Shown piece after piece: positions 36,369-44,055 of a stretch of DNA of 64,000 bases. The position numbers were made by a program, and so were the translations under genes. Positions within the stretch are counted from its first letter, which is position 1. Every line of letters starts with the position of its first letter. The DNA lies in NCBI RefSeq assembly GCF_032818155.1, contig NZ_CP102590.1:1240001-1304000 (forward strand), read 5' to 3'. Under the pieces are notes generated by a model. The model was not told the DNA's origin, ran no database searches, and saw nothing but the letters and a program-made list of their open reading frames with translations. The DNA comes from Niallia taxi (GTDB lineage: Bacteria > Bacillota > Bacilli > Bacillales > Cytobacillaceae).

Positions 36369-36391
36369 TAAATCGTAATAATTTCGATTTA
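36369..36391. promoter_or_regulatory. Zur box upstream of ZinT gene
   Basis: TAAATCGTAAT-A-ATTTCGATTTA, one arm mismatch, lies just past the -10 region and 27 bases before the ATG. Zinc-loaded Zur would block transcription. Confidence 0.85.
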
Positions 36392-36417
36392 CATATAAAA
36401 AATTAGGAGGGGAAAAA

Positions 36418-37422
36418 ATGAAAAGATCACTTTTCATCTTATTAAACATTATGCTGCTTTCTATATTTTTAGTAGCATGTGCGGGAACTAAAAATCAGGA
36501 GCAAGTAACAGGGTCAGGGGAAACAGACTCAGAAGTACAAGAGAAAAAAGAAGTTAGTAGCGATGAAGTGGATATAAAGAATCTGGATGCACCTGAAGAT
36601 ATAAAAGTTGAAGGGTTAGCAGACCATTATCATACTGGTGACAAAATTAAGTTAACTGCTGTTTTAGATGGAGAGACAGAACAAGACCATTGGCACTGGT
36701 ACAGTAGAGAAAATCCAAATGAGGATTGGAAGGCAGTAGAAGGACAGGAAGCAAAAGAATTTACAGGTGAAGCATCAGTTAATGGTTTAGAATTAAAGGT
36801 TGTCTTGTTTAATAATGACGACAAACCTAGTGCTCAATCTGCATCAGTTAAAATTCTTATTAATGATCACGGACAGGATGAAGTAAGCAAGCTAATATAT
36901 AAAGGAATTTTTGAAGATAGCCAAGTTAAAGATCGCCCATTGTCTGATTGGGAAGGTGATTGGCAGTCCATTTATCCATATCTATTATCTGGAGATTTAG
37001 ATGAAGTGTTTGAACATAAAGCAGAAAGTGGAGATATGACTGCAGAAGAATACAAAGACTACTACACTGTAGGGTATAAAACAGACCTTGAACGCATAGT
37101 GATTAAAGATAATTCTGTAACATTTTTTGAAAATGGACAGGAATATACCGGGAAGTACGAGTCAGATGGTTACGAAATACTTACCTATGAAAAAGGTAAT
37201 AGAGGTGTACGCTTTATTTTTAAATTAGTAGATGGCACTGAGAACATGCCTAAATACATTCAGTTTAGTGATCATGGTATATTCCCTGCTGATTCGTATC
37301 ATTTCCACCTATATTGGGGTGATGACCGTGAGAAACTGTTAGAAGAAGTAACTCATTGGCCAACATATTATCCTAGCAATCTAGATGCTAATGGCATCGT
37401 AAATGAACTGTTAGCTCATTAA
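36418..37422 (+). CDS. zinT: ZinT-domain zinc-binding lipoprotein with extra N-domain
   Basis: Extracellular membrane-anchored zinc-binding protein of 334 residues. Lipobox FLVACAG (Cys21) ends the signal peptide. Residues about 64-150 are a domain with GLADHYHTGD and DHWHWYSR that recurs in the next gene. Residues about 155-334 are a ZinT domain (YKGIFEDSQVKDRPLSDWEGDWQS start; zinc ligands in DSYHFHLYWGD). E. coli ZinT lacks the first domain; streptococcal AdcA instead joins ZnuA and ZinT in one chain. Zur box and strong GGAGGGG site upstream. Confidence 0.9.
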   Translation: MKRSLFILLNIMLLSIFLVACAGTKNQEQVTGSGETDSEVQEKKEVSSDEVDIKNLDAPEDIKVEGLADHYHTGDKIKLTAVLDGETEQDHWHWYSRENPNEDWKAVEGQEAKEFTGEASVNGLELKVVLFNNDDKPSAQSASVKILINDHGQDEVSKLIYKGIFEDSQVKDRPLSDWEGDWQSIYPYLLSGDLDEVFEHKAESGDMTAEEYKDYYTVGYKTDLERIVIKDNSVTFFENGQEYTGKYESDGYEILTYEKGNRGVRFIFKLVDGTENMPKYIQFSDHGIFPADSYHFHLYWGDDREKLLEEVTHWPTYYPSNLDANGIVNELLAH

Positions 37423-37501
37423 TACTGATTAGCTAACAAAAGTGAAATTCAGTTTTATACAGTACTTAAAGTTAATTAGATTTGGAACGAATGCTAGATT
37501 A

Positions 37502-37524
37502 TAAATCGTAATTACTACGCTTTA
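37502..37524. promoter_or_regulatory. Zur box upstream of ZnuA gene
   Basis: TAAATCGTAAT-T-ACTACGCTTTA; the left arm is the consensus, the right arm has two changes. It stands 30 bases before the ATG. Confidence 0.8.
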
Positions 37525-37553
37525 AGGGAAGTTTTTGGAGGGTGAAAACAAAC

Positions 37554-38831
37554 ATGAAAAAAGGCTGGTTGGTTTTCATTTTAATGATATCCACGATTCT
37601 ATTTGGGTGTCAAAATGGAGAAAAACAAAATGCATCAGAAAAGGTTTCTGTTGTAACATCATTTTATCCAATGTATGAATTTACTAGACAGGTCGCAGGT
37701 GATCAAGCAGATGTCACTTTGATGTTATCATCTGGAGAAGATGCACATCATTATGAACCAAGTGCTAAGGATGTCGCTCGAGTCAATAAAGCTGACGTAT
37801 TTGTCTATAGTAGTGAAGAAATGGAATATTGGGTAGATAGCTTATTAAAAACGATTAACAACGATAAATTAATTGTAGCCCGTACGGCAGATGGTATTGA
37901 ACCAGACCATCATCATGAACAGGATACAGAAGATAATGATGCAACAGATGCAGCTAATACAGATGATGAAAATGTTAGTGAAGAAGAACTAGAGCACAGC
38001 CATGAAGATGGAGAGAAAACTTCGCAAACAAAACAAGTAGAATTGAAGGGATTAGCAGATCATTATCATACAGGTGATGTTGTGACTCTCGCTGCAGAGC
38101 TTCAAGAAGAAACTAACTATGATCATTGGCATTGGTATTCACGTGATGATCATAATGAGGAATGGGAATTGGTAACTGGACAAGAGACAGACCATTTTGA
38201 ATACAAAACAACTGGGAAAAGCTTTGAAGTAAAAGCAGTATTATTGGATGATAAAGATAATACTTATGCTGAATCAGAGTCAGTATCGGTTTTAATTGAT
38301 AATCATGAAAATCATGATCCACATATTTGGTTAGATCCAGTATTAGCACAGGAGCAGGTTAATATTATTCGTGACTCGCTCATTAAAGCAGATCCAAATG
38401 GAAAAGATATCTATGAAAAAAATGCAGAAACCTTTAAAAAAGAACTTCAAAAATTGCATGAAGAATATCAAGATACTCTAGAGAATGCGAAGAACCGTAT
38501 ATTTGTAGTGCAGCACCAAGCCTTCGGATATCTTGCAGAAAGATATAATTTAGAGCAGATTTCTATTGGTGGCTTATCTACAGAAGTAGAACCAAGTGCA
38601 TCACGAGTTGCCGAGATTGGAAACTTGGTCAAGGTATATAATGTACCAGTAATCTATTATCAACAAGGTGCCAACTCAGCAATTGCAGAAACAGTTGCTG
38701 CAGAAACAGGAACAAAAACAGCCAAACTGTATGACTTAGAGGTTTTGTCTAAAGAATTCGAAGATGAAAAATTAGGTTATATAGCTGCAATGCGTGAAAA
38801 CTTAAAATCCTTACAGCAAAGTATTCAGTAA
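37554..38831 (+). CDS. znuA: ZnuA/AdcA zinc-binding lipoprotein with inserted domain
   Basis: Substrate-binding lipoprotein of a zinc ABC importer, 425 residues. Lipobox ILFGCQ (Cys19). Cluster A-1 lobes carry the zinc ligands: His in EDAHHYEPS (65-66), HDPHIWLDP (near 257), VVQHQAFGY and the C-terminal lobe. The acidic His-rich loop (118-160) that follows lobe one is extended by a folded insert at about 165-250 with GLADHYHTGD and DHWHWYSR, the same domain as in the ZinT protein; typical ZnuA proteins are near 310 residues. ATG 37554 chosen for GGAGGGTGA spacing. No znuB or znuC lies here. Confidence 0.92.
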   Translation: MKKGWLVFILMISTILFGCQNGEKQNASEKVSVVTSFYPMYEFTRQVAGDQADVTLMLSSGEDAHHYEPSAKDVARVNKADVFVYSSEEMEYWVDSLLKTINNDKLIVARTADGIEPDHHHEQDTEDNDATDAANTDDENVSEEELEHSHEDGEKTSQTKQVELKGLADHYHTGDVVTLAAELQEETNYDHWHWYSRDDHNEEWELVTGQETDHFEYKTTGKSFEVKAVLLDDKDNTYAESESVSVLIDNHENHDPHIWLDPVLAQEQVNIIRDSLIKADPNGKDIYEKNAETFKKELQKLHEEYQDTLENAKNRIFVVQHQAFGYLAERYNLEQISIGGLSTEVEPSASRVAEIGNLVKVYNVPVIYYQQGANSAIAETVAAETGTKTAKLYDLEVLSKEFEDEKLGYIAAMRENLKSLQQSIQ

Positions 38832-39400
38832 AAAGAGATAAGTATTAGGTTAAATACTATCGGAGTGTAAATGATTAGAATTTATTTATATCTGATATGT
38901 AATGTAATTTAGTAATCTATAGTAAAAATTATGTAGAATAGCAAGAGCATTAATCCTATTTAGATTAATGCTCTTTCCAAATGTTCCTGGTTATTATATT
39001 TAGCAATAAAGGGTATGGAGATTAAATAAATTTATTTGCAATTTCTTAGATAATGTCAGGAATTAATTTGATGCATAAGAGAAGAGAATATTTTTAATGG
39101 AATTAATGGTAAATAGTAATGATGCATTTCGCCAAAAAATTATATCGAGAAGCAGTATTCAGGTATTAGGATAGACACTTTATCTAGAACTTTGTATAAA
39201 GAGAGAAAGTAAGCACTACCAACTGGCTGCTAGCCTTCATTAGATAATGATTATTGGAATTACAGGCGGTTAATTTGAATTATTATATAAGATATGGTTT
39301 AATAATAATTGTACTAACAAAACGTAATGATAACTATTATCATTACTGTATATTGTTCCATATCATATTTAAAAAGCATTAAACAAAGGAGATATTAATT
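38832..39400. other. intergenic, zinc island
   Basis: Holds the znuA terminator AAGAGCATTAATC / GATTAATGCTCTTT (38943-38976) and the palindrome at 39322. No gene seen. Confidence 0.6.
39322..39348. promoter_or_regulatory. Zur- or Fur-type palindrome before rpmE2
   Basis: TAATGATAA-CTA-TTATCATTA is a perfect 9-3-9 inverted repeat, preceded by AACG as in Zur sites. Its core also resembles a Fur box (ATGATAAT). Given the gene it controls, Zur is more likely. Confidence 0.65.
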
Positions 39401-39646
39401 ATGAAAAAAGGTATACATCCCGAATATCAGAAAGTTGTATTTATGGATACAGTTAGTGGTTTTAAATTTTTGTCAGCTTCTACAAAGAAAAGTAAAGAGA
39501 CGATTGAATGGGAAGACGGAAAAGTATATCCCTTATTAAAAGTTGAGACAAGTTCAGATACACATCCATTTTATACTGGAGTACAAAAGTTTGGTGAAAG
39601 AGGAGGAAGAGCAGAGAGGTTCAATAAGAAGTATAATATTAAGTAA
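39401..39646 (+). CDS. rpmE2: 50S ribosomal protein L31 type B
   Basis: Zinc-independent paralogue of L31 (YtiA), 81 residues: [45 protein letters not shown]. It lacks the CxxC zinc motif of the primary L31. In Bacillus it replaces zinc-bound L31 during zinc starvation, releasing the metal. Zur-type palindrome 53 bases upstream and a strong terminator at 39678. Confidence 0.95.
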   Translation: MKKGIHPEYQKVVFMDTVSGFKFLSASTKKSKETIEWEDGKVYPLLKVETSSDTHPFYTGVQKFGERGGRAERFNKKYNIK

Positions 39647-39677
39647 TTTGTACTTAAGTCACTTTAAAAGTGGTAAT

Positions 39678-39720
39678 AAAACCACCTAAGCCCTGTTGAA
39701 TAAGGGATTAGGTGGTTTTT
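39678..39720 (+). terminator. terminator of rpmE2
   Basis: AAAACCACCTAA pairs with TTAGGTGGTTTTT, with an inner CCCT/AGGG stem. Confidence 0.85.
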
Positions 39721-40404
39721 ATTTTCTTTAAGAAGGTAGAACGCTTTATATTAGGAGCTAAAACTATTTTAAGAGATAAGTATTTGTTTATTGAGGGTGT
39801 ATAAGTAGCTTCCTGTAATATATAAAAGGCGCGACCGATTTGGAAGGGCAATGTTTGTTGTTTTTTTGATAATTCTTTCCTAATAGGTGCAAGCGGTGGT
39901 TGTTCTAACCATTTATGTTATATGATAAAATCAAACCATTTTTTTGTCACTAAAAGATTTTGTAGAATAGTCTGCTCATAAGTGGCTTCAAGATCTGTCC
40001 TCATGGCTGAAGCTAAACCAGCGCCATGATAATTTTGAGCAGATGAAACAAAAAACCATATGAAAAAGAATTAACTTATCAGAGAATAAGCATACAAATG
40101 ATATAGAAGTATAAATGGGATAAAATTTAACATTTATTCCCTTTTTCTGAAAAACAAATTGCATATAGCCAACTTGTTTTTTTAATTGTTAAAGGTGTCG
40201 GTTTTGTTAATTATGTAGCAACACTTTAGATATTGCTTTACCATGGAAAGCCACGAAAGTAAGACAAACAGAATTCAAGAAGCCTTAATTGCTGCCAGCT
40301 ACATTTGGCAGCATGAACGAATGAGTTTAGCACCAAAAGGGGAAGGATTCTGAGGATAATAAATCAAAAACACCATAAAATAATAGGAGTTATTTAAGTT
40401 CTTA
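39721..40404. other. intergenic with repeat B
   Basis: A repeat-B copy at 39771-39798 (AGAGATAAGTATTTGTTTAT then TGAGGG). The rest shows no coding sequence I can support. Confidence 0.4.
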
Positions 40405-40629
40405 TTGGGAGTACGAGACATGTCTTGGTCAAAAATAATTATCTTCATCAGTTTACCTTCCTTATTAACAGGCTGTTTGGATAGGAGAGAGTTAATACAT
40501 GTTTCCTTTAATTCAGAGATTAAAAGAAATGGTTTAAGGAAAGATCGGGTTATTTATAAAGAAGAAAATAAAGTGAGTGCTTCATATTTGCCAGATTGGA
40601 AACATGAAGCAATTGAGAAAAAATTTTAA
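40405..40629 (+). pseudogene. Ger(x)C-like lipoprotein N-terminal stump
   Basis: The frame (TTG 40405 or ATG 40420) begins MSWSKIIIFISLPSLLTGCL with a lipobox LLTGC followed by DRREL, as in spore-germinant-receptor C subunits, whose mature start is typically C-W-D-R-R-E. It stops after about 70 residues, while the family has about 370, and the rest is unlike GerC. The remains of a germination gene. Confidence 0.5.
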
Positions 40630-40937
40630 TTAACTATGTAAATGGACAGACATAGTTACAATTATGTGGATGTTAATATACATTGATAATAATGGGCTTA
40701 CCCAAAGCGTTTTAAGTAAATAACTTTAAGTCGGCAGGGAGTATTACTGCCACTGCTCAAAAATGCGGGCGTGCTAAATGGATTTTTCTGTAACTTTACA
40801 TATCTTACAGGAAATGTTATAGTTAAATAGAATTATTTTTGTTCGGTGTAAAAGTTTATTTTAACTTTACATCTTGATGAACTGAGAGCAAGGATAGTAT
40901 TACATTGTGTGTATTAACACACTAGGAGGCAATACAA
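40630..40937. promoter_or_regulatory. csp leader region
   Basis: The 140 bases before the cold-shock gene carry GTGTGTATTAACACAC (40907-40922), a hairpin that abuts the AGGAGG ribosome site. Long structured leaders are usual for csp genes. Nothing else seen. Confidence 0.45.
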
Positions 40938-41141
40938 ATGGAAAAAGGTAATGTAAAATGGTTTAATGGCGAAAAAGGCTTCGGATTCATCGAACGTGAA
41001 GGTGGAGAAGATGTATTCGTTCATTTCTCAGCGATTCAAGGTGAAGGTTACAAAACTTTAGAAGAAGGTCAAGCAGTGACTTTTGATGTGGAGCAAGGTC
41101 AACGTGGACCTCAAGCTTCAAACGTACGTAAAGCTTCTTAA
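40938..41141 (+). CDS. cspD: cold-shock protein
   Basis: Single-stranded nucleic-acid-binding protein of 67 residues with RNP1 (KGFGFIE) and RNP2 (DVFVHFSAI). Acts as RNA chaperone in cold or stationary phase. Ribosome site CTAGGAGG 10 bases upstream; terminator at 41150-41187. Closest to CspD/CspB of Bacillus. Confidence 0.95.
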   Translation: MEKGNVKWFNGEKGFGFIEREGGEDVFVHFSAIQGEGYKTLEEGQAVTFDVEQGQRGPQASNVRKAS

Positions 41142-41149
41142 TTTCACAC

Positions 41150-41187
41150 AAAAAAAGGCAGGCTCTTTTATGGAGTCTGCTTTTTTT
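41150..41187 (+). terminator. terminator of csp gene
   Basis: AAAAAAAGGCAGgCTC pairs with GAGtCTGCTTTTTTT. Confidence 0.85.
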
Positions 41188-41697
41188 CTGTGAAAGAGGA
41201 ACACCCACTCGTAAAAAAGCAGGAAAATGAAAACAGTAAATCAAATGGTAAACCAAGTGTAGCATGTAATCAAGGATTATCCTAATTTAATGAGAGTGGC
41301 TTTTAAAAATGGCTTTTATTTTTATGAACTACTTGAAGGGTATTTTTCTGGTTGAATGCTAATGGACCCTCAAGGTATATGAAGTAAAACAAAAATTGTA
41401 ATGAATTGCACTTAAGGTAACGTGCGTGATTGTTGAACAAGGTAATGGATTTTTCTGTTATTTTCGTAGGAAGGTATTATATAGAAATATAATATTAAGG
41501 TTAATAGAGGTTTCAACATATATACAGGGAGTGAAATTAAACATCCTTTATTAGTAATCCGACGCGATTCCTATTTTTTAAAAATTTTTTTAAAAGTAAT
41601 TGACTTAGAAAATAAATTTATGGTATTATTATAAATTTGATAAAAAATAGTATATGTGTTAAGGTTAAGAAAGTTATTAAATATGGAGGTGGATTAT
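41188..41697. other. intergenic
   Basis: No gene seen. AT-rich stretch before the CarD-like gene with TTGACT near 41602 and TATTAT/TATAAATT about 17 bases on, a likely promoter. Confidence 0.4.
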
Positions 41698-42159
41698 TTG
41701 TTTCAAATTGGTGAAAACATTTTTTATCCAATGCAAGGAGTAGGTATAATTAAAGCCATAGAGGAAAAGGAAATCTCCGGAGTAAAACAACAATATTATG
41801 TCATAAACATGGTTATCAGTAATATGGAAGTCTTGATTCCTACAGATAAAATATTGACCTCAAATATACGCCCTATTACAGATATAACTGCATTAAAATA
41901 CATCATAAACAGTTTTCATTATGGAGAATCAGATGGATTACTGTCTTGGAAACAAAGGTATAAAGTGAACATGGCCAAAATTAAAACGGGTAAAATACAA
42001 GAATGTACTGAAGTTGTACGTGATTTAATGCGAATGAAGAAAGAAAAACCACTTATTGCAAGCGAAAAAAAAATGTTAGATAGCGCGCATGAATTTTTAA
42101 TTAGTGAACTGAGACTAATTAAAGGGATTACAGAAAATCAAATAAACAGTTTCTGTTAA
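41698..42159 (+). CDS. CarD-family transcription regulator (YdeB type)
   Basis: RNA-polymerase-binding protein of 153 residues. The N-terminal Tudor-like domain (FQIGENIFYPMQGVGIIKAIEEKEI, YYVINM) contacts the beta subunit; the helical C-terminal domain contacts promoter DNA (LMRMKKEKPLIASEKKMLDSA). The TTG start at 41698 has TGGAGGTGG six bases upstream and gives the same N-terminus as Bacillus YdeB, so the longer frame from 41656 is rejected. Confidence 0.88.
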   Translation: MFQIGENIFYPMQGVGIIKAIEEKEISGVKQQYYVINMVISNMEVLIPTDKILTSNIRPITDITALKYIINSFHYGESDGLLSWKQRYKVNMAKIKTGKIQECTEVVRDLMRMKKEKPLIASEKKMLDSAHEFLISELRLIKGITENQINSFC

Positions 42160-43307
42160 GGTTAATTTGAGATAATGTATTAAACACTCTCGTTTAATAT
42201 TAATAGTAAATCTATTCAAAGACATTTAAAATTCTCCAACTCACCTTTAGAGTAATAACCTCTTTTTTCTATTATTCCATCTATTCCATTTTATTTTTTA
42301 CAAATGTCGGAAGTTTTTATTGAATAACTCGATAAAATAGTCCGCTTGATTTTTGAAAACCTGATTCACACTGGCACGGACAAGGATCCGTAAGGATGAA
42401 AGAGAGGTAGGGCTTTCATTGTTTTAGGTATACAAGTATACAATAAATTATTTAAGTCATTATATCTAGAAGAAAAAACAATCAATCTCATCTCATCTTC
42501 TTTAAGTATTCTTCCATCTTACGAGTTAGTGAATAGTAATTGTTTATCTTCTTTACGTAAAAGAGAATAACGAATAGGTAGCACCATATGGCCAACTACA
42601 AAATGGTTTTCAATTTTAGGAAACCATTTTTTGGCGTATACAGTTAGTTAGCGGGCCGAAAGCCATATGGTTGATACAATATGTTACAGGGTATGCATAT
42701 AACGTACTTCTTTAATGCCTATATTGTGCACCAAATCATTTACGATACCATAGCAAGGCGCATTATATGTGACATAGGATAAAGATAAAAGTCGTGATAC
42801 GGTACAACATATGATGCATATAACGTGTGCGTGAAATACGATATAAAAGTCACGTCGTATAGGCTTTGAGAAGTTATGTCGAAATTTAAGTGTAAACTTT
42901 TACGTCCTGGTATAACGTACGGTGTAAGAATAGAATAAGCAACTACTGTTTGTAACGCAGTAAGAATCGAATAACTCAAAATTCGAAAAGAAACAGCATA
43001 ATCGAAATAGCTTATACTTGGTTGTCGTTTCTTAAAACTAACAGATTCGTATCTGCTTGATTGAAAACCAGACCGTCTCTCTTACAGATAGAAAAACACT
43101 CTCCTGACAACGAAACGAAGGCTTTTAAGGCAAATCCCTTTTTTTGGTCAGTGGTTCCTAAATAGCGGCGGTGAGAGAACGGTTTTACCTAATAGATCAC
43201 TTGTCTATTGGGTAAGGTGGAGAAATTACAAATTCTTGAATCAGCTTTCTCACGTTCGTTTATATCGCGTGCTACGATTAATTTAGATAGAAAAGGAGTG
43301 TTCAACA
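42160..43307. other. long gene-poor stretch
   Basis: No certain gene in 1.1 kb. Hairpins at 42394-42420 (ATGAAAG...GCTTTCAT), 42601-42634 (AAATGGTTT...AAACCATTTTTT) and about 43187-43217 (ACCTAATAGA/CTATTGGGT). Between 42660 and 42960 the DNA is rich in ACG/CGT words and a 79-codon minus-strand frame (42740-42979, no ribosome site) covers it; I do not call it a gene. Confidence 0.4.
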
Positions 43308-43553
43308 ATGGCTCATATTAATTTTAAAGCAGAATCAAGAACTGAAAGTATTGGAGCTTCTGGAAAACCAAAACTTATAATGGATGTAATAGTCACTGTT
43401 GAGGTATTAGGCTTTACATTTCCAGTAACAGCTAGTTATGAAGATGGATTTGTATATTACGATAAAGAATATGTAAGAAAGCAACTTCGGGATGCAAGAC
43501 TTTCCGCTCTGTTCCGTCCATCCCTCCGTGAATGGATGGAGAAACAACAATAA
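43308..43553 (+). CDS. conserved-looking small protein of unknown function
   Basis: 81 residues, soluble, mixed alpha/beta by eye: beta-rich middle (LIMDVIVTVEVLGFTFPVTAS) and charged helical end. Start ATG after AAAAGGAGTG. Family not recognised; the good ribosome site and balanced codons support a real gene. Confidence 0.6.
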   Translation: MAHINFKAESRTESIGASGKPKLIMDVIVTVEVLGFTFPVTASYEDGFVYYDKEYVRKQLRDARLSALFRPSLREWMEKQQ

Positions 43554-43992
43554 AATTTTTTTGGTCGCTAGCGAGTTCATACTTGAAATTAAAATTGGTT
43601 TGATGGAAGGGATAAAAACTTGGGGAAAATGGAATGACTGGTTCATGGTTGTTTATTGTATATAGATAAAAACTGAATGGATATGAAAGCAAATACCTCA
43701 AAGACTGCAATAGCTCCTTTAAAACTTACTGAAAAAAACTGGGCCGTGATTATGATGTCGAATTAAAATCAGCACCTTTTTCTAAGGTTTTTGCATAAAA
43801 TAAAGAGGATGGATATAAACTACTTTTACAGCTTAGAACTTCTTAGCCCTACTCTTTTGAGTGGGGCAATTTTCATTGCGCTCAAATTCAATTAGCCGAA
43901 TAAGATAGACTATTTAACAAAAAAATATCCGTAAGTCATGGAACAGGTTCATAAAAGCAGGAAAATGGATTTACTCCATTATTATGGTACTA
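43554..43992. other. intergenic with coding debris
   Basis: Around 43740-43845 the + strand gives LGRDYDVELKSAPFSKVFA and EDGYKLLLQLRTS separated by stops, debris of an unknown gene, then a hairpin GCCCTACTC/GAGTGGGGC with T run (43847-43871), its old terminator. Confidence 0.35.
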
Positions 43993-44048
43993 ACGGGAAA
44001 GCATTCCTGTAATAAATGAAAAAATAGCCTTTGGAAGAAACAGGGCAG
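43993..44048 (+). repeat. dispersed repeat A, copy 5
   Basis: ACGGGAAAGCATTCCTGTAA, TAAATGAAAAAATAGCCTTT, GGAAGAAACAGGGCAG; the group II intron begins 8 bases later. Confidence 0.65.
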
Positions 44049-44055
44049 TATAGTT

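Larger units (their letters stand above)
35818..36417. other. intergenic before zinc genes
   Basis: No gene. It contains the orphan Zur box at 36004-36026 and the promoter (TTGACA at 36339, TAAATT at 36362, 17-base spacer) for the ZinT gene. Confidence 0.6.

Noticed and set aside
42740-42979. 79-codon minus-strand frame in the gene-poor region
   Set aside because: No ribosome binding site and no recognisable family; reported as a compositional oddity, not as a gene.
42160-43307. CRISPR-like repetition of ATATAACG words
   Set aside because: Repeated words are short, unevenly spaced and not separated by unique spacers of equal size.
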